Translations under genes and position numbers: made by a program
The notes under the pieces: generated by a model
Told to the model about the DNA's origin: nothing
The model's database searches: none
Seen by the model: the letters and a program-made list of their open reading frames with translations, nothing else
Shown here: positions 9,266 through 17,081 of the stretch, in pieces
How the letters are laid out: each line of letters begins with the position of its first letter
Position numbering within the stretch: the stretch's first letter is position 1
NCBI RefSeq assembly: GCF_002160255.1
Contig: NZ_NFKF01000001.1
Coordinates: forward strand, 124,001 to 188,000
Length of the DNA stretch: 64,000 bases
Source: Olsenella sp. An188
GTDB taxonomy: Bacteria; Actinomycetota; Coriobacteriia; Coriobacteriales; Atopobiaceae
Direction of reading: 5' to 3'

Positions 9266-9580
9266 TCATACCTCCCAGCCTGACATCCCAAGGTCGACGC
9301 GGCCGTCCGGGAGGAAGGCCACGCCCTCGTCCTCGAGCATGCGGCGCTGCTCGCCCGGCCCGCCGAAGGCGAAGCCGCGGCAGAGCGAGCCGTCGGCGAA
9401 GACCACCCGGTGGCACGGCACCCCGCCGGCGACGCCGGGGCTCGCGTGCATGGCGTAGCCGACCTGGCGTGCGCAGCGCGGCGCCCCCATGACGAGGGCG
9501 ACCTGGCCGTAGCTCGCCACGCGTCCCGGCGGGACCTGGCGCACCACGTCCCACGCGCGCTCGAAAAACGATGGTTCCAC
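9266..9580 (-). CDS. O6-alkylguanine-DNA alkyltransferase-like protein (C-terminal domain only)
   Basis: A 104-aa protein equal to the winged-helix C-terminal domain of methylguanine-DNA methyltransferase: VPPGRVASYGQVA, the Arg-finger region and the active-site PCHRVV. The alkyl-accepting Cys is kept (in ATL proteins of the Atl1 type it is replaced by Trp), so real transfer activity is possible although the N-terminal Ada/Ogt domain is absent. It starts with GTG preceded by GGAGGACGCC. Short PCHR-type forms are common in Gram-positive genomes. It forms a two-gene unit with the flavodoxin-like gene. Confidence 0.88.
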   Translation of the reverse strand: MEPSFFERAWDVVRQVPPGRVASYGQVALVMGAPRCARQVGYAMHASPGVAGGVPCHRVVFADGSLCRGFAFGGPGEQRRMLEDEGVAFLPDGRVDLGMSGWEV

Positions 9581-9917
9581 GGCGTCCTCCGTTTCGTCCC
9601 CTGGGATTGTACCCCGCCGGCGGAGCCGCCAGTCCCCGGCCCGGTCTTTCCTCGCGGCGTCGCGCGGCTGGCGCGCCTCGCCACCAACCTGGTGCGATTG
9701 GGTGTCATGCTTTATATAGAATTTCAGACTTTGCCTTTTTTAGGTTCGTTCAAACGTATCCACTCATTTTTTACGAACGATAAAGCGTAAAAAGGTGAAA
9801 CATATCAAGGATAGCGCCCAATCGCACGGGGAGGCTGGCAGCGAGACGGCGCCCGGGGGCGCGCCGCGTTGGCCAAAATGCTACAGTACCCCCATCAGAG
9901 TCAAAGGAGGTGGGCCC
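9581..9917. other. Intergenic region holding an AT-rich core and inverted repeats
   Basis: No gene is seen in these 337 bases between the alkyltransferase (leftward) and the hydrolase (rightward). The middle (about 9712-9802) is strikingly AT-rich against its surroundings, with runs of T and A, and is bounded by the inverted copies described at 9692-9827. A strong Shine-Dalgarno, AAAGGAGG, stands at 9903-9910 just before the hydrolase ATG. Promoters for both flanking genes must lie here; no convincing -35/-10 pair could be fixed by eye. Confidence 0.7.
9692..9827. repeat. 136-bp palindromic element with 26-bp terminal inverted repeats
   Basis: The left end, 9692-9717, begins GTGCGATTGGG and ends CTTTATAT. 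The right end, 9802-9827, read on the other strand, begins GTGCGATTGGG and ends CCTTGATAT; 21 of 26 positions agree. The 84-bp core is AT-rich and itself partly symmetrical (TCGTTC near 9745 and GAACGA near 9775; a T-run and an A-run outside these). Related 26-bp arms occur at 49981-50129. It looks like a MITE-like or extended REP-type element, or a large operator ahead of the hydrolase gene. No transposase is present. Confidence 0.6.
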
Positions 9918-10481
9918 ATGTCCGCAACCATCAGGAAGGACGCCACGGCACTTCTCGTCATAGACGCCATCGAGGCGACGGGCGAGGACTCGCTCTACGA
10001 CCCGGACGCCGCGACGGCGGCCTACCGGGCCTGCGTCGCCCGCGCCGTCGACGCCTGCCACGCGGCCGGCGTGCCCGTGATCTTCTGCAACGACGCCCAC
10101 GTCCGCGGGTACGACCGCGAGCTCGAGCTCTGGGGCGAGCACGGCGTCGCCGGCGAGACGCGCGTCTTCCCCGAGGTCGCCGTGGGGGAGGGAGACGTCA
10201 CGATTCCCAAGCGCCGCTACTCCGGCTTCTTCCAGACCGACCTCGACCTCACCCTGCGCGAGCTGGGCGTGCGCACCGTCGTCGCCGTGGGCGCAGACAC
10301 CAACATCTGCGTCCTGCACACCCTGGCTGACGCGTACTTCCTCGGGTACGACTCCGTCGTCGTGACGGACGCGACGATGACCTTCCTCTGCGGCACGCAG
10401 GAGGGCGCCCTCGAGCACTGCGAGAAGTGCTACGGCTCGACGCTCTGCACGGTGGCGGAGCTCGAGGCCGCGCTCGCGTAG
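9918..10481 (+). CDS. Isochorismatase-family cysteine hydrolase
   Basis: A 187-aa cysteine hydrolase of the isochorismatase/nicotinamidase superfamily. The catalytic triad is visible: Asp in LLVIDAIE (D16), Lys in TIPKRRYSGF (K98) and Cys in GADTNICVLHT (C131). A metal-type triad D59/H61 (CNDAHVRGYD) and H75 (LWGEHGV) suggests a nicotinamidase-like amidase acting on a small amide such as nicotinamide, but ureidoacrylate-type substrates cannot be excluded. It has an unusually strong Shine-Dalgarno, AAAGGAGG at 9903-9910. It stands alone between the repeat element and the convergent LysR gene. Confidence 0.85.
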   Translation: MSATIRKDATALLVIDAIEATGEDSLYDPDAATAAYRACVARAVDACHAAGVPVIFCNDAHVRGYDRELELWGEHGVAGETRVFPEVAVGEGDVTIPKRRYSGFFQTDLDLTLRELGVRTVVAVGADTNICVLHTLADAYFLGYDSVVVTDATMTFLCGTQEGALEHCEKCYGSTLCTVAELEAALA

Positions 10482-10515
10482 GTGACCGCGGAGATGGGTT
10501 CGGCCCGTCTGCCCC

Positions 10516-11391
10516 TCACGCTCCCCAGCGTCGCCGGATCTCGGCGAGAAACGCCTCGGCTGCCGGCGAGAAGCTCTGGTAGCGCTTCCAGGCGATGAAG
10601 ATGTCCGCGCTGACGGCGGGCTCGAGCGGCCTGAAGGCCAGCCCCGAGCCCGTCGACGTGTCGACGATGCCCTCGAGGCTGATCACGTAGCCCACGCCGC
10701 GCCGGGCGAGAAGCGCAGCGTTGTAGAGCAGGTTGTACGTGGCAACAACGTCCAGGTCGTCGAGGTCGCGGTGAAACCACGTGCCCATCTCGCGGCCCGC
10801 CTGCTCGGAGAGGACGAGCGAGCGCCCCGCCAGGTCGTCAGGGCTCACGGACCCGAGGCTCGTGAGCGGGTCGTCCTCGCGCATGAAGACGCCCCAGCGG
10901 TCGCGGGCGGGCAGCTGAAGGAACTCGAAGCGCGACAGGTCGGCATGTCCCACGAAGACGCCGAAGTCGGCGCGGCCGCGGTCGAGGCGCTCGCCGACCG
11001 CCTCCGCGTTCCCGCTGAACAGGTTGAAGCGCACGAGCGGATAGGCATCCTTGAAGACGGCGATCGCGTCCGCAACGAGCCCCATCGCGGGCGTCTCCCC
11101 GCCGGCCACGCGCACCTCTCCGGCGAGCGTGCCGGCCGTGACGCGAAACTCCGTCTCGGCTCGTCCCACCAGGTCAACGATCTCCTCCGCACGACCGCGC
11201 AGGCGCATGCCCGGCTCGGTGAGCGTGATGCGCCGGCTACCGCGCTCGAAGAGCCGGACGCCGAGGTCGCGCTCAAGGTCTTGCATCTGCCGCGAGAGCG
11301 AGGGCTGTGAGACGTGCAGCGCCGCCGCGGCGCCCGATATGGTGCCCTCGCGGGCGACCATGAGGAAGTACTGGAGGTGCCGAAGCTCCAT
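10516..11391 (-). CDS. LysR-family transcriptional regulator
   Basis: A 291-aa LTTR. Residues 1-60 form the winged HTH (MELRHLQYFLMVAREGTISG, LHVSQPSLSRQMQDLE, FERGSRRITLTEPG). Residues ~90-290 form the periplasmic-binding-protein-like effector domain. The ATG at 11391 is chosen because MELRHLQYF is the standard family start; 13 further codons upstream are open. It is divergent from the small Cys-rich protein and DUF3737 gene, the usual geometry for an LTTR and its target, and two direct repeats sit between them at 11414-11448. It converges on the hydrolase gene. The inducer is unknown. Confidence 0.9.
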   Translation of the reverse strand: MELRHLQYFLMVAREGTISGAAAALHVSQPSLSRQMQDLERDLGVRLFERGSRRITLTEPGMRLRGRAEEIVDLVGRAETEFRVTAGTLAGEVRVAGGETPAMGLVADAIAVFKDAYPLVRFNLFSGNAEAVGERLDRGRADFGVFVGHADLSRFEFLQLPARDRWGVFMREDDPLTSLGSVSPDDLAGRSLVLSEQAGREMGTWFHRDLDDLDVVATYNLLYNAALLARRGVGYVISLEGIVDTSTGSGLAFRPLEPAVSADIFIAWKRYQSFSPAAEAFLAEIRRRWGA

Positions 11392-11413
11392 GCGCGCCGC
11401 CCTTCTCGCCAGT

Positions 11414-11448
11414 CCATGCGCTATTTGCATAGTAACCCATGCGGTATT
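11414..11448. promoter_or_regulatory. Direct-repeat candidate operator between LysR gene and Cys-rich gene
   Basis: CCATGCGCTATT at 11414-11425 recurs as CCATGCGGTATT at 11437-11448, one mismatch, with starts 23 bp apart (about two helical turns). An inverted GCAT-N8-ATGC (11427-11442) overlaps them. Position between divergent genes suggests binding by the LysR protein. Confidence 0.5.
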
Positions 11449-11503
11449 GGTCTTTTACATGATATCGACCGGCGCCTAGGATGGGTACAGAAGGGAGGGC
11501 GAG

Positions 11504-11725
11504 ATGGGAGAGCTGAGCCGTGACATCGAGCGCTGCCTCTGCGCGTGTGCCTGCGACCAGGGCGTCGCGGAGCGGGCCGGCTGCTCGTGCGCCGAGGGGC
11601 GCGTGCGCGAGACCAAGCGCGCCCTTCTGGGCGAGCGCCAGCGGCTTGTAGAGGAGATGCGCGCCACGCAGCGCGGCATCGACGAGATCGACCACCTGCT
11701 CGACCGCGTGAACCGTGAGATGTGA
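11504..11725 (+). CDS. Small Cys-rich protein with C-terminal helical coiled coil
   Basis: A 73-aa protein in two halves. Residues 1-32 hold six cysteines or near-cysteines in a cluster (RCLCACACDQG then AGCSC), suited to metal or redox sensing. Residues 33-73 form a charged amphipathic helix (KRALLGERQRLVEEM, GIDEIDHLLDRV) that resembles the dimerisation helix of MerR-family regulators, without any HTH. A good Shine-Dalgarno (GGGAGGG) precedes the ATG. It is 39 bases upstream of the DUF3737 gene and divergent from the LysR gene. I do not recognise a named family; the MerR resemblance is inference. Confidence 0.65.
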   Translation: MGELSRDIERCLCACACDQGVAERAGCSCAEGRVRETKRALLGERQRLVEEMRATQRGIDEIDHLLDRVNREM

Positions 11726-11764
11726 GGTCGGCCTGCCATCGGGCCGGCACGAGAGGAGCCAAGC

Positions 11765-12649
11765 ATGACCGTCATCGAGAGCCAGACCTTCGACGAGGAG
11801 CGTGCGCTCTACGGCACGAGCGACCTCGTCGTGCGAGACTGCCGCTTCGACGGGCCGGCGGACGGGGAGAGCGCCTTCAAGGAGTGCTCGAGCGTCACCG
11901 TGGAGCGCGCCTTCATGAACCTGCGCTACCCCTTCTGGCACGACCGCGGCCTCACGCTGCGTGACGTCGAGATGACCGAGCTCTGCCGCGCGGCGCTCTG
12001 GTACAGCGAGGGGGTGCGCGTGGAGGGCAGCCAGCTGCACGGCATCAAGGCGCTGCGCGAGTGCGCGGACGTGCGGATGAGCGGCTGCGACATCGCCTCG
12101 CCGGAGTTCGGCTGGTCCACACGCGGAATCGAGATGGAGGACTGCTCGGCCGAGAGCGAGTACTTCATGATGCGCTCGAGCGGCCTGCGCCTGCGTGACG
12201 TGCGGTTTCAGGGCAAGTACTCGTTCCAGTACGTCCGGGACGCCGTGATAGAGGACAGCGAGCTCGACACGAAGGACGCCTTCTGGCACGCGAAGGACGT
12301 CGTCGTGCGCAACTCTCTCGTGCGCGGCGAGTACCTGGGCTGGTACAGCGAGAACCTCACTCTCGAGAACTGCCTCATCCAGGGGACGCAGCCGCTCTGC
12401 TACTGCAGGGGCCTCACCCTCGTGAACTGCCAGATGGTCGACTGCGACCTCGCCTTCGAGCGCAGCCACGTGAAGGCGTCGATCACCACCTTCGTGGACA
12501 GCGTCAAGAACCCGCTGGCCGGAAGCCTGATCGTGGCGCCCGCGGTCGGCGAGGTCATCCGCGACATCGACGGCGCCACCGGCGTCGTGAGGACGTGCGG
12601 CGAGAAGAACCCGGGGGACGAGGCGCCGGCCGTGCGCGCCTGCGCGTAG
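11765..12649 (+). CDS. DUF3737 family right-handed beta-helix protein
   Basis: A 294-aa protein made of regular ~20-residue turns in which short beta strands alternate with conserved aromatic or acidic positions (for example YPFWHDRGLTLRDVEMTE, AFWHAKDVVVRNSLV, YLGWYSENLTLENCL, PLCYCRGLTLVNC). This is the DUF3737 pattern, predicted to form a parallel beta-helix like pentapeptide or pectate-lyase-like proteins. No signal peptide is seen, so it is cytoplasmic. Function is unknown. In many gut bacteria it sits beside LysR or MerR regulators, as here with LysR and the small Cys-rich protein, which suggests a stress- or ligand-induced role. Confidence 0.8.
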   Translation: MTVIESQTFDEERALYGTSDLVVRDCRFDGPADGESAFKECSSVTVERAFMNLRYPFWHDRGLTLRDVEMTELCRAALWYSEGVRVEGSQLHGIKALRECADVRMSGCDIASPEFGWSTRGIEMEDCSAESEYFMMRSSGLRLRDVRFQGKYSFQYVRDAVIEDSELDTKDAFWHAKDVVVRNSLVRGEYLGWYSENLTLENCLIQGTQPLCYCRGLTLVNCQMVDCDLAFERSHVKASITTFVDSVKNPLAGSLIVAPAVGEVIRDIDGATGVVRTCGEKNPGDEAPAVRACA

Positions 12650-12697
12650 GGTCGCGAGGTCGGGCGGCGGCCGAATCTCAGGGTCGAAAATCTCTGC

Positions 12698-12726
12698 TTG
12701 TCACGGCCCGCTTTGACTGCTATAGT
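12698..12726 (+). promoter_or_regulatory. Promoter of tRNA-Pro gene
   Basis: TTGTCA at 12698-12703 and TATAGT at 12721-12726 are separated by exactly 17 bp, 27 bp upstream of the mature tRNA 5' end. A near-consensus primary sigma promoter. Confidence 0.75.
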
Positions 12727-12753
12727 CTCTCCTTGCGCGAAGGCGCAACAGAA

Positions 12754-12830
<77 letters not shown>

Positions 12831-12838
12831 GAAAACAC

Positions 12839-12876
12839 GAGGTCACGGGCTTTGTCCCGTGGCCTCTTTCTTTGTT
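12839..12876 (+). terminator. Rho-independent terminator after tRNA-Pro
   Basis: An 11-bp stem, GAGGTCACGGG (12839-12849) with CCCGTGGCCTC (12856-12866, one G:T pair), closes a six-base loop and is followed by TTTCTTTG. It lies nine bases after the tRNA 3' end. Confidence 0.88.
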
Positions 12877-12897
12877 CTTCACAGTTTGCCTCGTTCG

Positions 12898-12947
12898 CCG
12901 CACAATCTCGAAATTGTGCGGAGCGGAGGCACGGGCGGAGGCACGGG
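12898..12947 (+). repeat. Perfect hairpin followed by a 12-bp tandem duplication upstream of serC
   Basis: CCGCACAAT (12898-12906) and ATTGTGCGG (12913-12921) form a perfect 9-bp stem with loop CTCGAA and no T run after it. Directly beyond, CGGAGGCACGGG occurs twice in tandem (12924-12935 and 12936-12947). Both lie in the 200-bp gap before serC and may be regulatory or a remnant. Confidence 0.5.
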
Positions 12948-13073
12948 CCTGCCGGCCACCCCATGTGTCACGCTCGTTTCAGGCAGGCAAACGCCGTGTG
13001 GCGCCGGGCCCCTCGCCACCCGCGCGCGGTCTATGATGGTTCCCACTGCATCCGACTAAAGCAGGAGGGCGAC

Positions 13074-14159
13074 ATGGCACGCGTGTACAACTTCTCCGCA
13101 GGCCCCGCCGTCCTTCCCGAGGAGGTCCTCGGGAAGTGCGCGGACGAGATGCTCGACTATGCCGGCTGCGGCATGGGCGTCATGGAGATGAGCCACCGAT
13201 CGTCCGAGTTCAAGGGCATCATCGAGGCCGCCGAGGCGCGCCTGCGCTCGCTCATGGGCATACCTGACAACTACAAGGTCATATTCACCCAGGGCGGCGA
13301 CTCGCTGCTCTTCTCGACGGTCTTCATGAACCTCGCCACCAACGGCAAGGCCGACTACGTCATCACGGGCAACTGGGCCAAGAAGGCCTTCCAGGAGGCG
13401 CAGGTCCTGGGCGACGCCGTGGCGGTGGCCTCTTCGGCGGACAGGAACTTCTCCTACATACCCGACTGCTCCGACCTGCCCATCCGTGAGGACGCGAGCT
13501 ACCTCTACATCTGCGAGAACAACACCATCTACGGAACGCGCTTCTGGGAGCTCCCCAACACCAAGGGGCACGTGCTCGTCTCCGACCAGTCCTCGATGTT
13601 CCTCTCGGGGCCGGTCGACGTCACCCGCTACGGGCTCATCCACGCCGGCGTGCAGAAGAACGTGGGGCCGGCCGGCGTGCAGATCGTGATCGTGCGCGAG
13701 GACCTCATCCCCGAGGACCTCCCCGGCGTGCCCACGATGCTGCGCCTGCGCACCCAGGCCGACGCCGGCTCGCTCTACAACACCCCCAACTGCTGGGGCA
13801 TCTACGTCTGCGGCCTCGTCTTCGAGTGGATCGAGCGCCAGGGCGGGCTCGCGGCGATGGGGGAGAGGAACGCCGAGAAGGCCGCGCTGCTCTACGACTT
13901 CCTCGACGAGTCCACGCTCTTCTCGTCCACCGTGGAGCCGCGCGACCGCTCGCACATGAACGTGCCCTTCGTCACCGGCGACAAGGACCTCGACGCCGAG
14001 TTCGTGTCCCAGGCGGCCGCGGCCGGCCTCGTCAACCTCAAGGGCCACCGCTCCGTGGGTGGCATGCGCGCCTCGATCTACAACGCGATGCCAGCCGAGG
14101 GCGTCGAGGCGCTCGTGAGCTTCATGAAGGACTTCGAGGCGCGCCGGACGGCGCGCTAG
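13074..14159 (+). CDS. serC: Phosphoserine aminotransferase
   Basis: PLP enzyme converting 3-phosphohydroxypyruvate and glutamate to phosphoserine in serine synthesis. The N terminus YNFSAGPAVLPEEVL is diagnostic, with MEMSHRS, FTQGGDSL, TGNWAKKAF, and the Schiff-base lysine in HAGVQKNVGPAG. Length 361 aa fits. The ATG at 13074 has GCAGGAGGGCGAC just before it; a longer open frame reaching back to 12852 has no Shine-Dalgarno and would run through the hairpin. serA follows 13 bases later, so two consecutive steps are co-transcribed. A weak -10 (TATGAT, 13032-13037) is a possible promoter element. Confidence 0.96.
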   Translation: MARVYNFSAGPAVLPEEVLGKCADEMLDYAGCGMGVMEMSHRSSEFKGIIEAAEARLRSLMGIPDNYKVIFTQGGDSLLFSTVFMNLATNGKADYVITGNWAKKAFQEAQVLGDAVAVASSADRNFSYIPDCSDLPIREDASYLYICENNTIYGTRFWELPNTKGHVLVSDQSSMFLSGPVDVTRYGLIHAGVQKNVGPAGVQIVIVREDLIPEDLPGVPTMLRLRTQADAGSLYNTPNCWGIYVCGLVFEWIERQGGLAAMGERNAEKAALLYDFLDESTLFSSTVEPRDRSHMNVPFVTGDKDLDAEFVSQAAAAGLVNLKGHRSVGGMRASIYNAMPAEGVEALVSFMKDFEARRTAR

Positions 14160-14172
14160 GGGAGGCGGCGAC

Positions 14173-15348
14173 ATGTACCGCATTCACTGCATGAACAACA
14201 TCTCGACCGTGGGGACCGCCGCGCTCGAGCGTGCCGGCTACGACTTCGTCGACGAACCGGGGGCCGCCGACGCCTGGCTCGTGCGCAGCGCCAACCTCCA
14301 CGAGATCGGCGCCCCCGACGGCCTCCTCGCCGTCGCGAGGGCCGGCGCGGGGGTCAACAACATCCCCGTCGAGCGCTGCGCGGAGCGCGGGGTGGTGGTC
14401 TTCAACACGCCCGGCGCGAACGCGAACGCGGTCAAGGAGCTCGTCATCTGCGGCGTCCTGCTCGCCTGCCGCGACGTCATCGGAGGCGCGGAGTGGGTGC
14501 GCGAGGCGAGCGACGACCCGCAGATAGCCAAGCGCGCCGAGAAGGCGAAGAAGCGCTTCGGGGGCTGTGAGCTCGCCGGGAAGCGCGTGGGCGTGATCGG
14601 GCTGGGCGCCATCGGCGCCGAGGTCGCAGACGCCCTCATCGCGCTGGGCGCCGAGGTCATGGGCTATGACCCCTACCTCTCCATAAACGCCGCCTGGGGG
14701 CTCGACCGCCGCATCGAGCACGCGACCGACCTCGGCCAGCTCCTCGGCTCCTGCGACTTCGTGACCCTGCACGTCCCCGCGACCGACGAGACGAGGGGAA
14801 TGATCTCCGCCGAGGCGATCGGGCGCATGAAGCACGGCGCCGTGCTGCTCAACTTTGCCCGCGACGCTCTCGTCGACGAGCGGGCCCTCGCCGAGGCGCT
14901 CGACGACGGGCGGGTCTCCCGCTACGTGAGCGACTTCGCCAACCCCGAGAGCGCCAACATGAGAAACGCCATCGTGCTGCCCCACCTCGGTGCCTCGACG
15001 GGGGAGGCGGAGGACAACTGCGCCGTCATGGCGGTAAGCCAGCTGCGCGACTACCTCGAGAACGGAAACATCGTTAACTCGGTCAACTACGGCCGCGTCG
15101 ACCTCGGCCCGCTCGCACCGGGCGAGACGCGCATCGCGCTGTTCCACGAGAATGTCCAGGGGGTCATCGGGCAGGTCTCGCAGGCCGTGGCCGACGCGGG
15201 GCTCAACATCGAGAACATGAGCAACGTGAGCCGCGGGCAGAACGCCTACACGCTGCTCGAGGTGACCGGCCCGCTCGACGACGAAGTGTGCGAGCGCCTG
15301 GCGTCGCTCCCGCGCATCCGCAGGGCGCGGCTCATCACGCGCCCGTAG
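14173..15348 (+). CDS. serA: D-3-phosphoglycerate dehydrogenase with ACT domain
   Basis: Commits 3-phosphoglycerate to serine synthesis. D-isomer-specific dehydrogenase motifs: the nucleotide fold GVIGLGAIGAEVADAL (about residues 138-153), catalytic Arg in LNFARDALVDE, Glu in DFANPESANM and the catalytic His in VLPHLGASTGEAEDN. Residues ~318-391 are a single ACT domain (ALFHENVQGVIGQVSQAV), the probable serine feedback site, giving the short three-domain form (391 aa). The gene directly follows serC. Phosphoserine phosphatase is not in the window. Confidence 0.94.
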   Translation: MYRIHCMNNISTVGTAALERAGYDFVDEPGAADAWLVRSANLHEIGAPDGLLAVARAGAGVNNIPVERCAERGVVVFNTPGANANAVKELVICGVLLACRDVIGGAEWVREASDDPQIAKRAEKAKKRFGGCELAGKRVGVIGLGAIGAEVADALIALGAEVMGYDPYLSINAAWGLDRRIEHATDLGQLLGSCDFVTLHVPATDETRGMISAEAIGRMKHGAVLLNFARDALVDERALAEALDDGRVSRYVSDFANPESANMRNAIVLPHLGASTGEAEDNCAVMAVSQLRDYLENGNIVNSVNYGRVDLGPLAPGETRIALFHENVQGVIGQVSQAVADAGLNIENMSNVSRGQNAYTLLEVTGPLDDEVCERLASLPRIRRARLITRP

Positions 15349-15453
15349 GCGCCGTGGCGAGTTGTGGTGAGCGTACGGGGGACGTCTCGAATTACGCTAA
15401 CATGGGTACCTTGGAGACCGTAGGCAGTCAGTCCCCGGACCGAGAGGCGCACC

Positions 15454-16185
15454 GTGTCAGAAAGAACCGAGAGGGTCAAGGCGAAGATCAAGGAGATTGC
15501 GGACGCAGACGCTGCGGAGCGCCAGCGCTCCGGACGCTCCGACGTCCCCGTCGGCACGTCCGGCAACCCCTCGACCGACATCCTTACGCTCGCCAACGTC
15601 ATCACGTTCTGCCGCCTCGCCCTCACCGGTGCCTTTCTCGTCCTGTTCGCGAGCGGCACGAGCCGCACTCTCGCGCTCGTCTGCTACGTCGTGGCGGCGA
15701 CGACCGACTTCCTTGACGGCCAGATCGCGCGCCGCACCCAGACCGTGAGCTGGCTCGGCAAGATCATGGACCCCATCATGGACCGCATCCTGCTCTTCAC
15801 GGGCGTGATCGGCCTGCTCATCGTCGGTGAGCTTCCCGTGTGGGTCCCCGTCTTCGTGATCGGCCGCGACGTCTACCTCGCGCTCGGCGGCATGGTGCTC
15901 CAGCGCTACCAGAGGCGCCCCGTCGACGTCTCCTACGTCGGCAAGGCGGCGACCGCGCTGCTCATGTTCGGCTTCTGCGACCTGCTGCTCGGGCTTCCTC
16001 AGATCGAGGGGCTGGGCATCGTCGACGTCGCCTGGCTCCCGGGGCTGAACGACCAGGGGGCCGCGCTCGGCATCCTGTTCGTCTACGCCGGGGTGGTCTT
16101 CTCGGCCGCGACCGCAGTCATCTACACGCGCGAGGGCATCGCGCTCAGGCGGCGCGCCCTCGAGGAGCGGGGTGAGGCCCGATGA
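15454..16185 (+). CDS. CDP-alcohol phosphatidyltransferase family protein
   Basis: An integral membrane enzyme that joins CDP-diacylglycerol to an alcohol. The family signature D-x2-DG-x2-AR-x8-G-x3-D-x3-D is complete: TDFLDGQIARRTQ then GKIMDPIMD. About residues 45-225 give six hydrophobic segments; residues 1-40 are a charged cytosolic extension. The acceptor (glycerol-3-phosphate, glycerol or inositol-type) cannot be told from the motif. A second member at 38569-39162 next to cinA is the likelier housekeeping PgsA, so this one may use another alcohol or act in cardiolipin-like synthesis. It starts with GTG and overlaps the next gene by ATGA. Confidence 0.85.
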   Translation: MSERTERVKAKIKEIADADAAERQRSGRSDVPVGTSGNPSTDILTLANVITFCRLALTGAFLVLFASGTSRTLALVCYVVAATTDFLDGQIARRTQTVSWLGKIMDPIMDRILLFTGVIGLLIVGELPVWVPVFVIGRDVYLALGGMVLQRYQRRPVDVSYVGKAATALLMFGFCDLLLGLPQIEGLGIVDVAWLPGLNDQGAALGILFVYAGVVFSAATAVIYTREGIALRRRALEERGEAR

Positions 16186-17024
16186 GCGAGTGGCGCCGCG
16201 GCGTGCTCCATCACGAACACGAGCTGCTCGGGGCGAGCTTCGAGGCCAGCGAGTCGACGGGGCTTCTCGGCGTCGCGTCCTACGCGACGGAGCCTGCAGA
16301 TCCGCTCGCCTCGACCCCCGGCGCGCTCCTCGCAGACCTCACCGGCTCCGCCTACCAGCTCGTGAGCGGCGCGGATGCCGAGGCGCTCGTCTCGGGAGCA
16401 TGCGCCGGCCGACCGCTCAACGTGGGCGAGGTGTCCTTCGGGGCCGTGCTCGCCGGCGACGGCGGCGTCCTGTCCGTCCCGCTCGCGCTGAGGACCGGCG
16501 ACGAGGAGTTCGTGCTCGTCGACGCCACGGAGCGCGGCGAGGCGCTCGTGGGGTGGCTCTCGTTCCTGCACGGCCTCGAGGGCTCGCCCTTCTCGTCCGC
16601 GGACGTGCGCGACGCTAGCGACCTGCTCGTCCCGCTGGTGGTCGCGGGCCCCGCCTCCGACGGCGTGCTCGGCGACTACCTCTCCGAGGGGGCGAGCCTG
16701 CCCGCTGAGGGCGAGGTTGCGCAGGTCAGGCTCGACGCGATCGGCGCGCTCGTAGCCGGCGTCCCGCTCCCGGGCCTCGCGCCCGCCTACCTCGTGCTCG
16801 TCCCGCCCGCCGCCGCGCGCATCATCTGGAGGAGCCTGCTCTCCTTCACCGAGGTGGAGCCCGTGGGGAGCAGGGGCCTTCGCCGCGCGCTCTCATCCGC
16901 GCTCCCGTGGGCGCCGGCCCTCGAGGGCGACGGCGCGGCGCGCGTGAGCCGAGACGAGCTCGCGCGCTGGGGGCTCGTCAGGCCGCAGAACGACTACGTC
17001 GGCGCACGCGGGCTCTCCTCGTAG
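16182..17024 (+). CDS. GcvT/YgfZ-like folate-binding family protein
   Basis: A 280-aa protein resembling the aminomethyltransferase fold: LHHEHELLGASFE at the start, then LADLTGSAYQLVSGADA, GAVLAGDGGVLSVPLAL and DEEFVLVDATERGEALVGWL follow the order and spacing of GcvT and the YgfZ iron-sulfur-repair protein. The catalytic glycine-cleavage residues are not clearly kept, and no gcvH or gcvP is near, so a YgfZ- or DmdA-type accessory role is possible. The start overlaps the upstream phosphatidyltransferase (ATGA). The assignment rests on motif layout only. Confidence 0.6.
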   Translation: MSEWRRGVLHHEHELLGASFEASESTGLLGVASYATEPADPLASTPGALLADLTGSAYQLVSGADAEALVSGACAGRPLNVGEVSFGAVLAGDGGVLSVPLALRTGDEEFVLVDATERGEALVGWLSFLHGLEGSPFSSADVRDASDLLVPLVVAGPASDGVLGDYLSEGASLPAEGEVAQVRLDAIGALVAGVPLPGLAPAYLVLVPPAAARIIWRSLLSFTEVEPVGSRGLRRALSSALPWAPALEGDGAARVSRDELARWGLVRPQNDYVGARGLSS

Positions 17025-17081
17025 GGGCATCGCGGCGCCACAAAGGCGGGCCGCGCGCGGCGCGGCCGGACAGGAGGCACG

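Noticed and set aside
12852-13073. Longer serC start
   Set aside because: It passes through the tRNA terminator and a hairpin and lacks a ribosome site, while ATG 13074 has one and matches the family N terminus.
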